Source: Actinomycetes bacterium (GTDB lineage: Bacteria > Actinomycetota > Acidimicrobiia > Acidimicrobiales > Acidimicrobilacustridaceae). From it: a DNA stretch of 64,000 nucleotides. Under the pieces are notes generated by a model. The model searched no databases. It saw nothing but the letters and a program-made list of their open reading frames with translations, and was not told the DNA's origin. The stretch is taken from assembly GCA_029782145.1 (NCBI GenBank), contig JAKOVH010000026.1, forward strand, positions 124,001 through 188,000, read 5' to 3'. A program made the translations under genes and the position numbers. How positions within the stretch are numbered: the first letter of the stretch is position 1; every line of letters begins with the position of its first letter. Below are positions 1-7,728 of the stretch, piece after piece.

Positions 1-216
1 TACCGCTCGGTCCTCGCGGTGGCCGAGGAGCTCGGCGTCGAGCGGGTCGCCGTCCCCGCCATCTCCACCGGCATCTACGGGTTCCCCCAGCAGCGGGCCG
101 CGGCCATCGCCGCCCGGGAGGTCACCGCCCACGAGGGCCGGCTGCAGGAGGTGCTCCTCGTGGCCTACGACCGCGGCACCGCCGAGGGGCTGCGCGAGGC
201 CCTGGCTGGTTCCTGA
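1..216 (+). CDS. Macro-domain (ADP-ribose-binding) protein, C-terminal part
   Basis: Only the last 71 residues are in the window; the frame is open from the first base. The stretch AISTGIYGFP at visible residues 20-29 is the phosphate-binding loop typical of macro domains of the O-acetyl-ADP-ribose deacetylase (YmdB/MacroD) type, which bind or hydrolyse ADP-ribose adducts in the cytoplasm. The closing part (a beta strand VLLVAYD, then a helix) also fits the end of that fold. The N-terminal catalytic Asn/Asp region lies outside, so activity cannot be judged. Confidence 0.85.
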   Translation, partial: YRSVLAVAEELGVERVAVPAISTGIYGFPQQRAAAIAAREVTAHEGRLQEVLLVAYDRGTAEGLREALAGS

Positions 217-219
217 TGC

Positions 220-330
220 TCAGCCCGCGACGGCGCACGCCCGCAGGAGGAGCACCAGCACCACGGTGCCGACGAGGGTGACGAGCAGGGAGCCGGCGCA
301 GCCCAGCCGGTTGGAGAAGAAGACGAACAC
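220..330 (-). CDS. 36-residue membrane microprotein
   Basis: A very short reading frame with a GTG start and a clear Shine-Dalgarno GGAG six bases upstream. The product begins VFVFFSNRLGCAGSLL and then has one strongly hydrophobic helix (about residues 14-29), followed by RACAVAG. From memory, very short actinobacterial proteins with a FFSNRLGC-x-GSLLV core recur as uncharacterised membrane peptides, which supports a real gene. It faces the macro-domain gene tail to tail with only a few bases between them. Function unknown. Confidence 0.65.
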   Translation of the reverse strand: MFVFFSNRLGCAGSLLVTLVGTVVLVLLLRACAVAG

Positions 331-392
331 CCGGTGCTCCTACCCCATGGGTGCCCTCGCCCGCGAGTGGCTCCGGCCGGGCCGCGACCAGG

Positions 393-776
393 TCACCCCT
401 CGTCGAGGCGCGCCACCAGCGTCTTGGGCGCCACGCACCGGTAGGCGTCGGCGCAGATGGCCGCCACCTCCTCCCAGTCGACCTCGACGTCGAGGCGCAC
501 GCCGATCCACCCGCGGTGGCCGACGTAGGCCGGCCGGTAGAAGCGCTCGGGCTCGGTGCGCACCAGCTCCTCCTGCACGCCCGGCGCGGCGGCGCACCAC
601 AGCCCGAGGATGCCGTCGCCGTGATGGTCGTCGTGGAACATCACGAAGGTCTTCTTGTCGCGCACGAAGAAGGTGGGCGCGCCGTGGCTCGGTCGCTCGG
701 TCACCTCCGGCAGGGCGAGGCAGATACCCCGCACCTGCTCCAGCGCGTCGCTCACCTCATCGCCCTGCGATGCCAT
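393..776 (-). CDS. MmcQ/YjbR-family protein
   Basis: A 127-residue protein with the YjbR/CyaY-like fold: an N-terminal helix, a conserved LPEVTERPSHGAPTFFV segment near residues 22-38, the FVMFHDDHHGDG strand and a C-terminal WEEVAAICADAYR helix. Length and layout match the MmcQ/YjbR family (often called DNA-binding, function not settled). I chose the ATG with GGAGG just upstream; an ATG four codons earlier lacks a ribosome site. It is divergent from the DUF2892 gene, across the CsoR-type operator. Confidence 0.8.
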   Translation of the reverse strand: MASQGDEVSDALEQVRGICLALPEVTERPSHGAPTFFVRDKKTFVMFHDDHHGDGILGLWCAAAPGVQEELVRTEPERFYRPAYVGHRGWIGVRLDVEVDWEEVAAICADAYRCVAPKTLVARLDEG

Positions 777-840
777 GCCCTCCAGCATGGCGGAGTGTCG
801 TCTGCCCCCGCGGGCGCGCCGGCCCCGAGGTTGCCACGTC

Positions 841-856
841 ATACCCCTGGGGGTAT
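841..856. promoter_or_regulatory. CsoR/CstR-type operator
   Basis: ATACCCC-TG-GGGGTAT is a perfect 7-bp inverted repeat around two bases. This is the classic shape of operators bound by CsoR-family repressors, which sense copper or reactive sulfur species. It lies 32 bases before the start of the DUF2892 gene, in the gap between that gene and the divergent YjbR gene. No CsoR-family gene is in the window, so the regulator would act from elsewhere. Confidence 0.65.
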
Positions 857-888
857 GCTCCATCCACCCCCACCCTACGGAGGCCATC

Positions 889-1116
889 GTGGCGTTCCTC
901 TCGTTCATGAACACCGGCGCCGGCCGCGCCATCCGCGTCGTGATGGGCCTCGTGCTCATCGGCGTCGCCCTCGCCGTGGGCGGCGCGCTCGGGATCGTCC
1001 TCGGGCTGTTCGCCCTGCTGCCGATCGGCACCGGGCTGTTCGGCCTGTGCCCGGTGAACCCGCTGTTCGGCCAGCCGATGCGGGCCTGCGCGGTGCCGCG
1101 CCAGCGGCGGAGCTGA
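889..1116 (+). CDS. DUF2892 (YgaP-like) inner-membrane protein
   Basis: A 75-residue protein with a GTG start five bases after ACGGAGG. It has the DUF2892 layout: a short N-terminus (FMNTGAGRAIRV), two close transmembrane helices (about residues 16-32 and 34-50) and the loop GLCPVNPLFG. Such domains occur alone or fused to rhodaneses and are often under CsoR/CstR control, which agrees with the operator just upstream. A role in copper or sulfur stress is therefore inferred. The two cysteines (in GLCPVN and RACAV) could be functional. Confidence 0.8.
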   Translation: MAFLSFMNTGAGRAIRVVMGLVLIGVALAVGGALGIVLGLFALLPIGTGLFGLCPVNPLFGQPMRACAVPRQRRS

Positions 1117-1195
1117 GCCCGCTCCCCGGCGCGTACAGTCGGAGATCCGGGGGGCTTCGGGCCGCCTCGGACGTGACGCACGCAAGGGGGACAAC

Positions 1196-2305
1196 ATGCC
1201 GGTCGCCGGTCAGCGCGATCCCGCGCAGGTGAAGGTCGTGCTCGAGGCGTGGCTCGGCCAGCAGGTGCCCGAGGCGAGCAACGTCGAGATCACCGACCTC
1301 GTCGTGCCCCAGTCGAGCGGCTTCTCCAACGAGACGTTCCTGCTCGACGCCCGCTGGGTGGAGCCCGACGGCACGCCCACCGAGGCCCGGCTCGTGCTGC
1401 GCAGCCAGCCGGCGCTGCACCACCTCTTCCCCGAGATCGACATCATCGCCCAGCAGTACACGGTGATGCGCCAGCTCGGCCGGCACTCGAACGTGCCCGT
1501 GCCCCGCACCCGCTGGGCCGAGCCCGATCCGACGGTGCTGGGCGGCCCCTTCTTCGTGATGGACCGCCTCGACGGCCTGGTGCCCGGCGACAGCCCGCCG
1601 TACACCCAGGAGGGCTTCGTCGTCGAGATGGACGAGGCCACCCGCCACCAGTGGGCCGTCAACGGGGTGGAGGCCATGACCCGTGTGGCCAAGGTCGACT
1701 GGCGCGCCGCCGGCCTCGAGTACCTCGACAAGCACTACCTCGGCCCGCTCGGGCCCGAGCAGCGCAAGGGCTACTTCGACCTCTACAAGGAGTTCGCCAC
1801 CAAGGGCGAGCCCCACCCCGTCGTCGACCCGGCCTGGGACTGGCTCGTCGCCAACTGGCCCGAGGACGGGGAGCACGTGGAGCTGTGCTGGGGCGACGCC
1901 CGACCCGGCAACCAGATGTACGACGGCGCCGAGGTCATCGGCGTCTTCGACTGGGAGATGGTGTCGCTCGGCAACAGCGAGTCCGACCTCGGCTGGTGGA
2001 TCTTCCTGCAGAGCTACAGCACCGAGGGGGTGGGCGCCGAGCTGCTGCCCGGCATGCTCGACCGCGCCGAGACGATCGCCACGTGGGAGCGGTTCATGGG
2101 CCGCCCCGCCACCCACGTCGACTTCTACGAGAGGTTGGCCGGCTTCCAGTTCTGTCTCGTGATGTGCAAGCTGGCCGAGATGTTCACCATGGAGCATGGC
2201 CCCGAGGCCGTGGGGCCGATGGCCACCCACAACCCGGTGTCGATGCTCACCGCCCGCCTGCTCGGGATCGAGGTGCCGCCCCCGCCGAGCCCCGTCGTCC
2301 GCTGA
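1196..2305 (+). CDS. Phosphotransferase (APH-fold) family protein
   Basis: A 369-residue protein with an aminoglycoside-phosphotransferase/choline-kinase fold. The N-lobe carries SSGFSNETFLLDA (nucleotide loop) and LVLRSQP (strand with a basic residue where the lysine normally sits). The catalytic loop is WGDARPGNQMYD, followed by GVFDWEMVSLGNSESDLGWW, which matches the D-x4-N and metal-binding D motifs. Members of this group in actinobacteria are often linked to acyl-CoA dehydrogenases (ACAD10/11-like), but the substrate here is unknown. The start has a strong AAGGGGG site. It appears to be a single-gene unit. Confidence 0.8.
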   Translation: MPVAGQRDPAQVKVVLEAWLGQQVPEASNVEITDLVVPQSSGFSNETFLLDARWVEPDGTPTEARLVLRSQPALHHLFPEIDIIAQQYTVMRQLGRHSNVPVPRTRWAEPDPTVLGGPFFVMDRLDGLVPGDSPPYTQEGFVVEMDEATRHQWAVNGVEAMTRVAKVDWRAAGLEYLDKHYLGPLGPEQRKGYFDLYKEFATKGEPHPVVDPAWDWLVANWPEDGEHVELCWGDARPGNQMYDGAEVIGVFDWEMVSLGNSESDLGWWIFLQSYSTEGVGAELLPGMLDRAETIATWERFMGRPATHVDFYERLAGFQFCLVMCKLAEMFTMEHGPEAVGPMATHNPVSMLTARLLGIEVPPPPSPVVR

Positions 2306-2310
2306 GCGGC

Positions 2311-2340
2311 GGGCTCGGGACGGCTCGGGACGGGTCGGGA
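2311..2340 (+). repeat. Three tandem 10-bp repeats
   Basis: Three adjacent decamers of the form SGGSTCGGGA follow the stop codon of the phosphotransferase gene and precede the ABC operon. They differ at only two positions. No function is evident. Confidence 0.55.
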
Positions 2341-2372
2341 CCAGGTGGAGCGGCGCCGGTAGGGTCGCCCGG

Positions 2373-3314
2373 GTGGTGGACCGGACCGGCCTGCAGGTCG
2401 AGGGCCTGACCAAGCGCTTCGGCACCGTCGTCGCGCTCGACGGGGTCTCCTTCGAGGTGCCGAGGGGCGGCCTGGTGGGGTTCCTCGGGCCCAACGGGTC
2501 GGGCAAGACCACCACCATGCGCGCCATCCTCGGGCTGCTGCGGCCCGACGGCGGCGAAGTGCGCTGGGGCGGCACGCCGGCCGCCGAGGTCGACCGGCGC
2601 CGGTTCGGCTACATGCCCGAGGAGCGAGGCCTCTACGGCCCCATGCGCACGCTCGAACAGGTGACGTGGTTCGCCGAGCTGGCCGGCGTGGGCCACCGCG
2701 AGGCGGACGCCTCGGCTCGCCGATGGCTCGGCGCCCTGGGCGTGGCCGACCGCCTCACCGCCGACGTCGGCACGCTCTCGCACGGCAACCAGCAACGCGT
2801 GCAGCTGGCGGTGGCGCTGGCCCACGGCCCCGAGCTGCTCGTGCTCGACGAGCCGTTCTCCGGCCTCGACCCGATCGCCGCCGAGACGATGCAGCAGCTC
2901 CTGCACGAGCAGGCGGCTGCCGGCACCTCGGTGCTGTTCTCCTCCCACCAGCTCGACATGGTCGAGGAGCTGTGCCGCGACGTCGTGATCGTCCACCGCG
3001 GCCGGGTCGTGGCCGCAGGCCCCGTCGAGCGGCTCCGGTCCGACGAGCCGGTGCGCACCCTCACCGTCACCTTCGACCGTCCGGAGGTGACGCCGGCGTG
3101 GGCCGAGCGGTTGCCCTCGACCACCCTCCTGGAGGCGACCGCCGACCGGCAGACGTTCGAGGTGCCGGCCGACCTCGACCTGGCAGCCGCCCTCGGCCTG
3201 GCCTCCGCCGAGGCATCCGTGAGCCGGTTCAGCTTCGAGCCACCGGACCTGTCGGTGGTGTTCCGCAACGCCGTCGCCCGCTCGACCGGCACCGAAGAGC
3301 AGGCCGCGCGGTGA
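2373..3314 (+). CDS. ABC transporter ATP-binding subunit (NatA-like)
   Basis: A 313-residue ATPase. Walker A is GPNGSGKTTT (about residues 34-43), the signature is LSHGNQQRVQL, Walker B is LLVLDEPFSGLDP and the H-loop is SSHQLDMVEE. After the nucleotide-binding domain come about 90 residues typical of DrrA/NatA-type exporters. Two adjacent GTG codons can serve as start; I took the first. It overlaps the next gene in GTGA, so the two are translationally coupled and make an ABC-2-type exporter. The substrate is unknown; NatA/NatB (sodium) and antibiotic-export relatives look alike. Confidence 0.88.
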   Translation: MVDRTGLQVEGLTKRFGTVVALDGVSFEVPRGGLVGFLGPNGSGKTTTMRAILGLLRPDGGEVRWGGTPAAEVDRRRFGYMPEERGLYGPMRTLEQVTWFAELAGVGHREADASARRWLGALGVADRLTADVGTLSHGNQQRVQLAVALAHGPELLVLDEPFSGLDPIAAETMQQLLHEQAAAGTSVLFSSHQLDMVEELCRDVVIVHRGRVVAAGPVERLRSDEPVRTLTVTFDRPEVTPAWAERLPSTTLLEATADRQTFEVPADLDLAAALGLASAEASVSRFSFEPPDLSVVFRNAVARSTGTEEQAAR

Positions 3315-4498
3315 GCGCCCTGCGCGCCGTCCGGCTGGTCGCCCGCCGAGAGATCACCGAGCGCTGGCGGTCGAAGGGGTTCCGCATCGCCTTCGGGCTG
3401 GTGCTGCTGGGCGTGGTGGCCCTCACGGTCGCGCCGAAGTACATCAACCCGACCACCTCCACCGATGTCGGGGTCGTCGGCACCGTGCCCGCGGGGTTCG
3501 AGCAGACGCTCCAGGCCACCGCGTCCGGCGACGACGAGGTCCGTGCCTCCTCCTACCCCGACGTGGCGAGCGGCGAGACGGCCCTGCGCGACGGCGCCAT
3601 CGACGTGCTGTGGGACCCCACCGCCGACGAGCTGGTGTGGAAGCGCGACGACGACCCCACGCTCGCCGCCCGGGTCCGGGCCGCCGCCGCCCAGGGCCGC
3701 TTCGAGGCCACCGCCGAGGCCCTCGGGCTCACCCCGGAGCAACAGCAGCAGCTCCTCGCGCCACCCGCCACCGGCGAGCGCTCGCTCGAGCCGGCCGACG
3801 CCGACGACGGCACCCGCACCGCCCTGGCCTTCGGTGGCACCGTCGTGCTGTTCCTCGCCATCTCGATGTTCGGGGGCTACGTGCTCACCGGCGTCGTGAC
3901 CGAGAAGACCAGCCGCATCGCCGAGGTCCTCCTCTCCCAGGTCAAGCCCTCCCACCTGCTCGCCGGCAAGGTGCTCGGGATCGGCTCGCTGGCCCTGGCC
4001 GAGCTGCTCGCCCTCGGCGTGGCCGTGCTCGCCGCCGGCCAGTGGGCCGGCACGGTGCCCGTCCCGTCGGTGGGGTTCGGCGCGGTGGCGAGCACCGTCG
4101 GGTTCTTCGTGCTCGGCTTCGCCATCTACGCCACCCTCTACGCCGCGGCCGGGGCGCTGGTGAACCGCCAGGAGGAGGCCCAGGCCGTGACCTGGCCGGT
4201 GCTGCTGCCCCTGCTCGCCGCCTACATGGTCGCCCTCACGACCATCAGCGAACCCGACAACGGGGTCAGCGTGGTGCTGTCGCTGTTCCCGCTGACCGCG
4301 CCCGTCCAGATGCCGCTGCGCCTCCAGTTGGGCGACGTGCCCGCCTGGCAGGTGGTGGTGTGCGTGGCGCTCTCGCTCGCCTTCATCTGGGCCACGATCG
4401 TGGTCGCCGGGCGGGTGTACGCCGGCGCGCTGCTGCGCACCGGTGGCCGGGTCAAGGTCCGCGACGCCCTGCGCGCCGCCGACGACCTGGGCCGCTGA
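3311..4498 (+). CDS. ABC-2 type permease (NatB-like)
   Basis: A 395-residue membrane protein. An N-terminal helix (about residues 27-42) is followed by a large extracytoplasmic domain of roughly 130 residues, then about five more helices from residue 175 on. TGVVTEKTSRIAEVLLSQV is the typical cytoplasmic loop of the ABC-2/NatB group, and AGALVNRQEEAQAVTWPVLLPL is the second conserved segment. It starts inside the stop codon of the ATPase gene, so it is that protein's partner. Confidence 0.87.
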   Translation: MSALRAVRLVARREITERWRSKGFRIAFGLVLLGVVALTVAPKYINPTTSTDVGVVGTVPAGFEQTLQATASGDDEVRASSYPDVASGETALRDGAIDVLWDPTADELVWKRDDDPTLAARVRAAAAQGRFEATAEALGLTPEQQQQLLAPPATGERSLEPADADDGTRTALAFGGTVVLFLAISMFGGYVLTGVVTEKTSRIAEVLLSQVKPSHLLAGKVLGIGSLALAELLALGVAVLAAGQWAGTVPVPSVGFGAVASTVGFFVLGFAIYATLYAAAGALVNRQEEAQAVTWPVLLPLLAAYMVALTTISEPDNGVSVVLSLFPLTAPVQMPLRLQLGDVPAWQVVVCVALSLAFIWATIVVAGRVYAGALLRTGGRVKVRDALRAADDLGR

Positions 4499-4520
4499 GC
4501 GAACGCCGGGCGGGCCGGCG

Positions 4521-5300
4521 TCAGACCTGCTCGAGGGTGCCGCTGGCCATCGGCGCGGTCGTGGGCTCGGCCGAGCCGCCGGCGGGCTCCATGGTGATGG
4601 CGAGCTGGTGCACCTGCCCGTCGACGCCCACCATCGCCATGTGCGGGTCGGGGCCGAGCAGCCCGAGCGACACCATGGTGGTGCCGTCGACCGACCAGAG
4701 CTGGTAGGTGTGGGCGTCGTCGAGGGCGGGGAGCGCGGCCGACATCACGAAGCCGTGGCCCTGGGGATCGACCACGACCTCCACGGCCATGGTGGCGCCC
4801 GGGTCGGTGAGCGCCGCCGTGCGTGCGCCGGGCATGGTGGCGGCTTCTCTCGCCATCTGCTCCATGCTCGCCGCCCGGTCGGTGCCGCCCCCGTCGCCCG
4901 AGCGCACGGCGGCGACGACGCCCACGACGGCCAGGACCACCACCGCGGCCGCCGACAGGAGCCACGCCCCGCGGTGGCGACGGGCGGCGGCGAGCGGCGT
5001 GACGGTCGCCGGGGCCGCGTGAGCCGGCTCCGTCCGTTCGCCGAGGCGCGCCGCGATCGAGCTCCACAGCTGCGGTGGGGCGCTCGCACCCTCGGCGGCG
5101 GCCGCGGCGAGCCGGTCGGCCGCGGCCGAGAGCCGGTCGGCCTCGAGCCGGGCCCGCAGGTCGGTGGCCAGCAGCTGCTCGACGCGCCGGCGCTCGTCGC
5201 CGTCGACCGCGTCGAGCACGTAGGCGCCGAGCAGCGACTCGGTGTCGGCGCCCGGCCCGGTCCGGCGGTCGGCGTGGCCGTGGGGCTCGCGCTCGGTCAT
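4521..5300 (-). CDS. rskA: Anti-sigma-K factor RskA
   Basis: A 259-residue single-span membrane protein. The N-terminal part (ESLLGAYVLDAVDGDERRRVE) is the sigma-binding domain of RskA-type anti-sigma factors. One transmembrane helix follows (about residues 111-131, rich in A and V), then a C-terminal extracytoplasmic RskA domain with YQLWSVDG and LAITMEPAGGS motifs. Its ATG overlaps the stop codon of the sigma factor gene, the normal arrangement for sigK-rskA. It would hold the sigma factor at the membrane until proteolysis releases it. Confidence 0.9.
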   Translation of the reverse strand: MTEREPHGHADRRTGPGADTESLLGAYVLDAVDGDERRRVEQLLATDLRARLEADRLSAAADRLAAAAAEGASAPPQLWSSIAARLGERTEPAHAAPATVTPLAAARRHRGAWLLSAAAVVVLAVVGVVAAVRSGDGGGTDRAASMEQMAREAATMPGARTAALTDPGATMAVEVVVDPQGHGFVMSAALPALDDAHTYQLWSVDGTTMVSLGLLGPDPHMAMVGVDGQVHQLAITMEPAGGSAEPTTAPMASGTLEQV

Positions 5301-5872
5301 CGGTCGGTCCCCGGTCCGGTGGCCTCGAGCCGGTCGGCCAGCTTGGCCAGCCCGAGGCGGATGCGGCTCTTGACGGTGCCCTCCGGCAGGTCGAGCCGGA
5401 CGGCCACGTCCCGGTAGCTGAGCCCGCCGAAGTAGGCGAGCACGATGGCTTCCCGCTCGCCTTCGGAGAGGGTGGCGAGTGCCTCGGCCAGGGCCTGCGA
5501 CCCGAGGGCGGCCAGGGCCTGGCGCTCGACGTCCGGGGGGTCCGGCACCGCTTCGCGCTCGGCGCGCGCCTCGCGCCGGCGGCGGGCCTCCTCCGACCGC
5601 ACCCGCTCGACGGCCCGGCTGTGGGCCTGGCGCAGCAGGAACGACCGCAGCGCGCCCCGGCCGGCGTCGAAGCGCTGCGGCTGGTGCCAGAGGCGCAGGA
5701 ACACCTCCTGGGTCACCTCCTCGGCCATCGCCTCGTCGCCCAGGACCCGGCGCACCAGCCCGAACACCCCGTCACCGTGGCGACGGTAGACCTCGGCCAG
5801 GGCGTCCTGGTCGGCCCGGCCGACGGCGTCGACCAGCGCCCCGTCGTCGAGCTGGTGGATCGGAGGCTCCAT
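5297..5872 (-). CDS. sigK: ECF sigma factor, SigK type
   Basis: A 191-residue RNA polymerase sigma factor. Region 2 is at about residues 20-85 (LAEVYRRHGDGVFGLVRRVLGD, then EEVTQEVFLRLW); region 4 ends in AYFGGLSYRDVAVRLDLPEG and TVKSRIRLGLAKL. Unlike redox-sensing relatives it has no cysteines. It is encoded directly before and overlaps rskA. In mycobacteria SigK controls exported antigens and oxidoreductases; here the upstream gene on the same strand is a membrane molybdoenzyme, a plausible target, but I see no promoter that proves it. Confidence 0.88.
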   Translation of the reverse strand: MEPPIHQLDDGALVDAVGRADQDALAEVYRRHGDGVFGLVRRVLGDEAMAEEVTQEVFLRLWHQPQRFDAGRGALRSFLLRQAHSRAVERVRSEEARRRREARAEREAVPDPPDVERQALAALGSQALAEALATLSEGEREAIVLAYFGGLSYRDVAVRLDLPEGTVKSRIRLGLAKLADRLEATGPGTDR

Positions 5873-5976
5873 GTCCCTCGCGCCCGGTCGGTGGTCGCGG
5901 CGCGCCCGTGCCGGCGCAACGAGCCCCACCCTAGGGCTGGGTCCCGGCCGGTCGACGAGCGCGGCGGTCGCCACCG

Positions 5977-7584
5977 TCAGCGCACCTCCACCACCACCGA
6001 GTGCCACCCGGTCGCTCCGTCGGGTGCGGGATCGGCCCGCTGCTCGGTCTGCACGACGCCGCGGCCGTCGAGCGCTCGGGCGGTGATGGTGTGGCGGCCG
6101 CTGGTGGCGTCCCAGGGCAGCACCCACTGGCGCCACGTGTCGTCGCCGGGCGCGTCGCCGAGGCGAGCGGGGAGCCAGGGCCCGTCGTCGACCCGCACCT
6201 CGACCGCGCTGATGCCTCGGTGGACGGCCCACGCCACGCCACCGATCGGCACCGTGCCGGCGTCGAGGCGCCCCGAGCCCTTGGGCGTGTCGATGCGGGC
6301 CATCGTCTTGATCGGCGCGATCGGCGCCCATCCCCGCGTCACCCAGTAGGCGTCGTAGGCGTCGAAGGTGGTCAGCTCCAGGCGGGTGAGCCACTTGGTG
6401 GCCGACGTGTAGCCGTAGAGGCCGGGTACGACGAGCCGGGCCGGGAAGCCGTGCTGGACAGGCAGCGGCTCGCCGTTCATGCCGACGGCCACCATGGCGT
6501 CGCGGCCGTCCATGGCGATGGCCGTCGGGGTGCCCGCCGTCCACCCGTCGACCGAGCGGCTGACCAGCTGGTCGGCGCCCGGCTGCACCCCCGCCTCCTC
6601 GAGCAGGCCGCGCAACGGCACGCCGAGCCACCGGGCGTTGCCGGCGTAGCGCCCGCCGACCTCGTTGGAGACGCACACCAGGGTGATGTCGCGCTCGATC
6701 AGCTCTCGGTCGAGCAGCTCCTCGAAGGAGAGCCGCAGCGGTCGTTCGACCATGCCGCCGATGTCGAGGCTCCACTGCTCCGGGGAGATGCGGGGCACCA
6801 CGAGCGCGGTGTCGACCCGGTAGAACGAGCCGTTCGGGGTGGTGAAGGGCGTGACCCCCTCCGTGGCGAGGTCCACGCCGGCGGCGAGCGCCTCGCCGGG
6901 CGAGCTCGGAGACGGCAGCACCAGCGCCTCGCGCGCGCCGGCCACGTCGAAGCGCCGCTGCAGGGCCCGCCCCACGCCGCCCGCCACCGCCGCGCCACCG
7001 GCCACCAGCCCGGCGCTGAGCAGGAACCGCCGGCGGTCGAACCCCGTGGGCGGCGGCGCCGGCCGCGAGCGCTCGGCGACCGGCACGGGGGGTGCGCTCG
7101 TGCGCCGCGGCCCGACGAGCAGCGCCAGCACGGCGAGAGCGCCGGCGGTGCCCACGAGCGACGGCAGGGCGGCACCGGCGGGCGCGTCCGGGCGGCTCAC
7201 CGCGCTCACCACACCGACGGCGCCGAGCACCAGCGTGCCCACCACGCCGGCTCGCCACCGCCGGGTCGAGGCCACGCCCACCACGGCCGACAGCACGACC
7301 AGCACGACGGTGGTCCCGGCGACCAGGGCCGGCTTGTCGTCCTGGCCGAACGTGGCGATGGCGAAGTCCTTGAGCCACGCCGGGGCGTGCTCCACCACCA
7401 CCTCACCGACCGACACGACCGGCGACGAGGTGCCCTCCACCACGCCGGTCACCAAGGTCCCGAGCGCCAGGGCGGCGCCGACCGCGGTCAGGCCGGCCAG
7501 CGCGCCCCACCACCACGCCGGCGCCGGCGGCCGCGGGCCCGGCCCCGACGGTGCAGGGCCGTGAGGGCTGTCGACGCTCGTCAC
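5977..7584 (-). CDS. Membrane-anchored sulfite-oxidase-type molybdopterin oxidoreductase
   Basis: A 535-residue protein. The first about 175 residues contain roughly four transmembrane helices, then FDRRRFLLSAGLVAGGAAVAGG looks like a second hydrophobic anchor with an RRRF twin-arginine-like motif. The C-terminal half is the sulfite oxidase fold: LDIGGMVERP, then CVSNEVGG, whose cysteine is the expected molybdenum ligand, then LVVPGLYGYTSATKW. The last about 100 residues form the Mo-co dimerisation domain. The start is a GTG with GGAAG upstream. The active domain is likely outside the membrane; the substrate (sulfite or an organic S- or N-oxide) cannot be read from sequence. Confidence 0.85.
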   Translation of the reverse strand: MTSVDSPHGPAPSGPGPRPPAPAWWWGALAGLTAVGAALALGTLVTGVVEGTSSPVVSVGEVVVEHAPAWLKDFAIATFGQDDKPALVAGTTVVLVVLSAVVGVASTRRWRAGVVGTLVLGAVGVVSAVSRPDAPAGAALPSLVGTAGALAVLALLVGPRRTSAPPVPVAERSRPAPPPTGFDRRRFLLSAGLVAGGAAVAGGVGRALQRRFDVAGAREALVLPSPSSPGEALAAGVDLATEGVTPFTTPNGSFYRVDTALVVPRISPEQWSLDIGGMVERPLRLSFEELLDRELIERDITLVCVSNEVGGRYAGNARWLGVPLRGLLEEAGVQPGADQLVSRSVDGWTAGTPTAIAMDGRDAMVAVGMNGEPLPVQHGFPARLVVPGLYGYTSATKWLTRLELTTFDAYDAYWVTRGWAPIAPIKTMARIDTPKGSGRLDAGTVPIGGVAWAVHRGISAVEVRVDDGPWLPARLGDAPGDDTWRQWVLPWDATSGRHTITARALDGRGVVQTEQRADPAPDGATGWHSVVVEVR

Positions 7585-7728
7585 GAGGGACTTCCGTTGC
7601 CGCGACCGGCCGTGGATGAGCCATGATGGTCCCGATCGCCGGCTGGCGGAGCCGGCACCACACGAGATCACAGCAAGGGAGCCGTCCCCGGGCCTCGCGG
7701 CGCCGGTCGGCGGGCACGGCGGGGGGCG

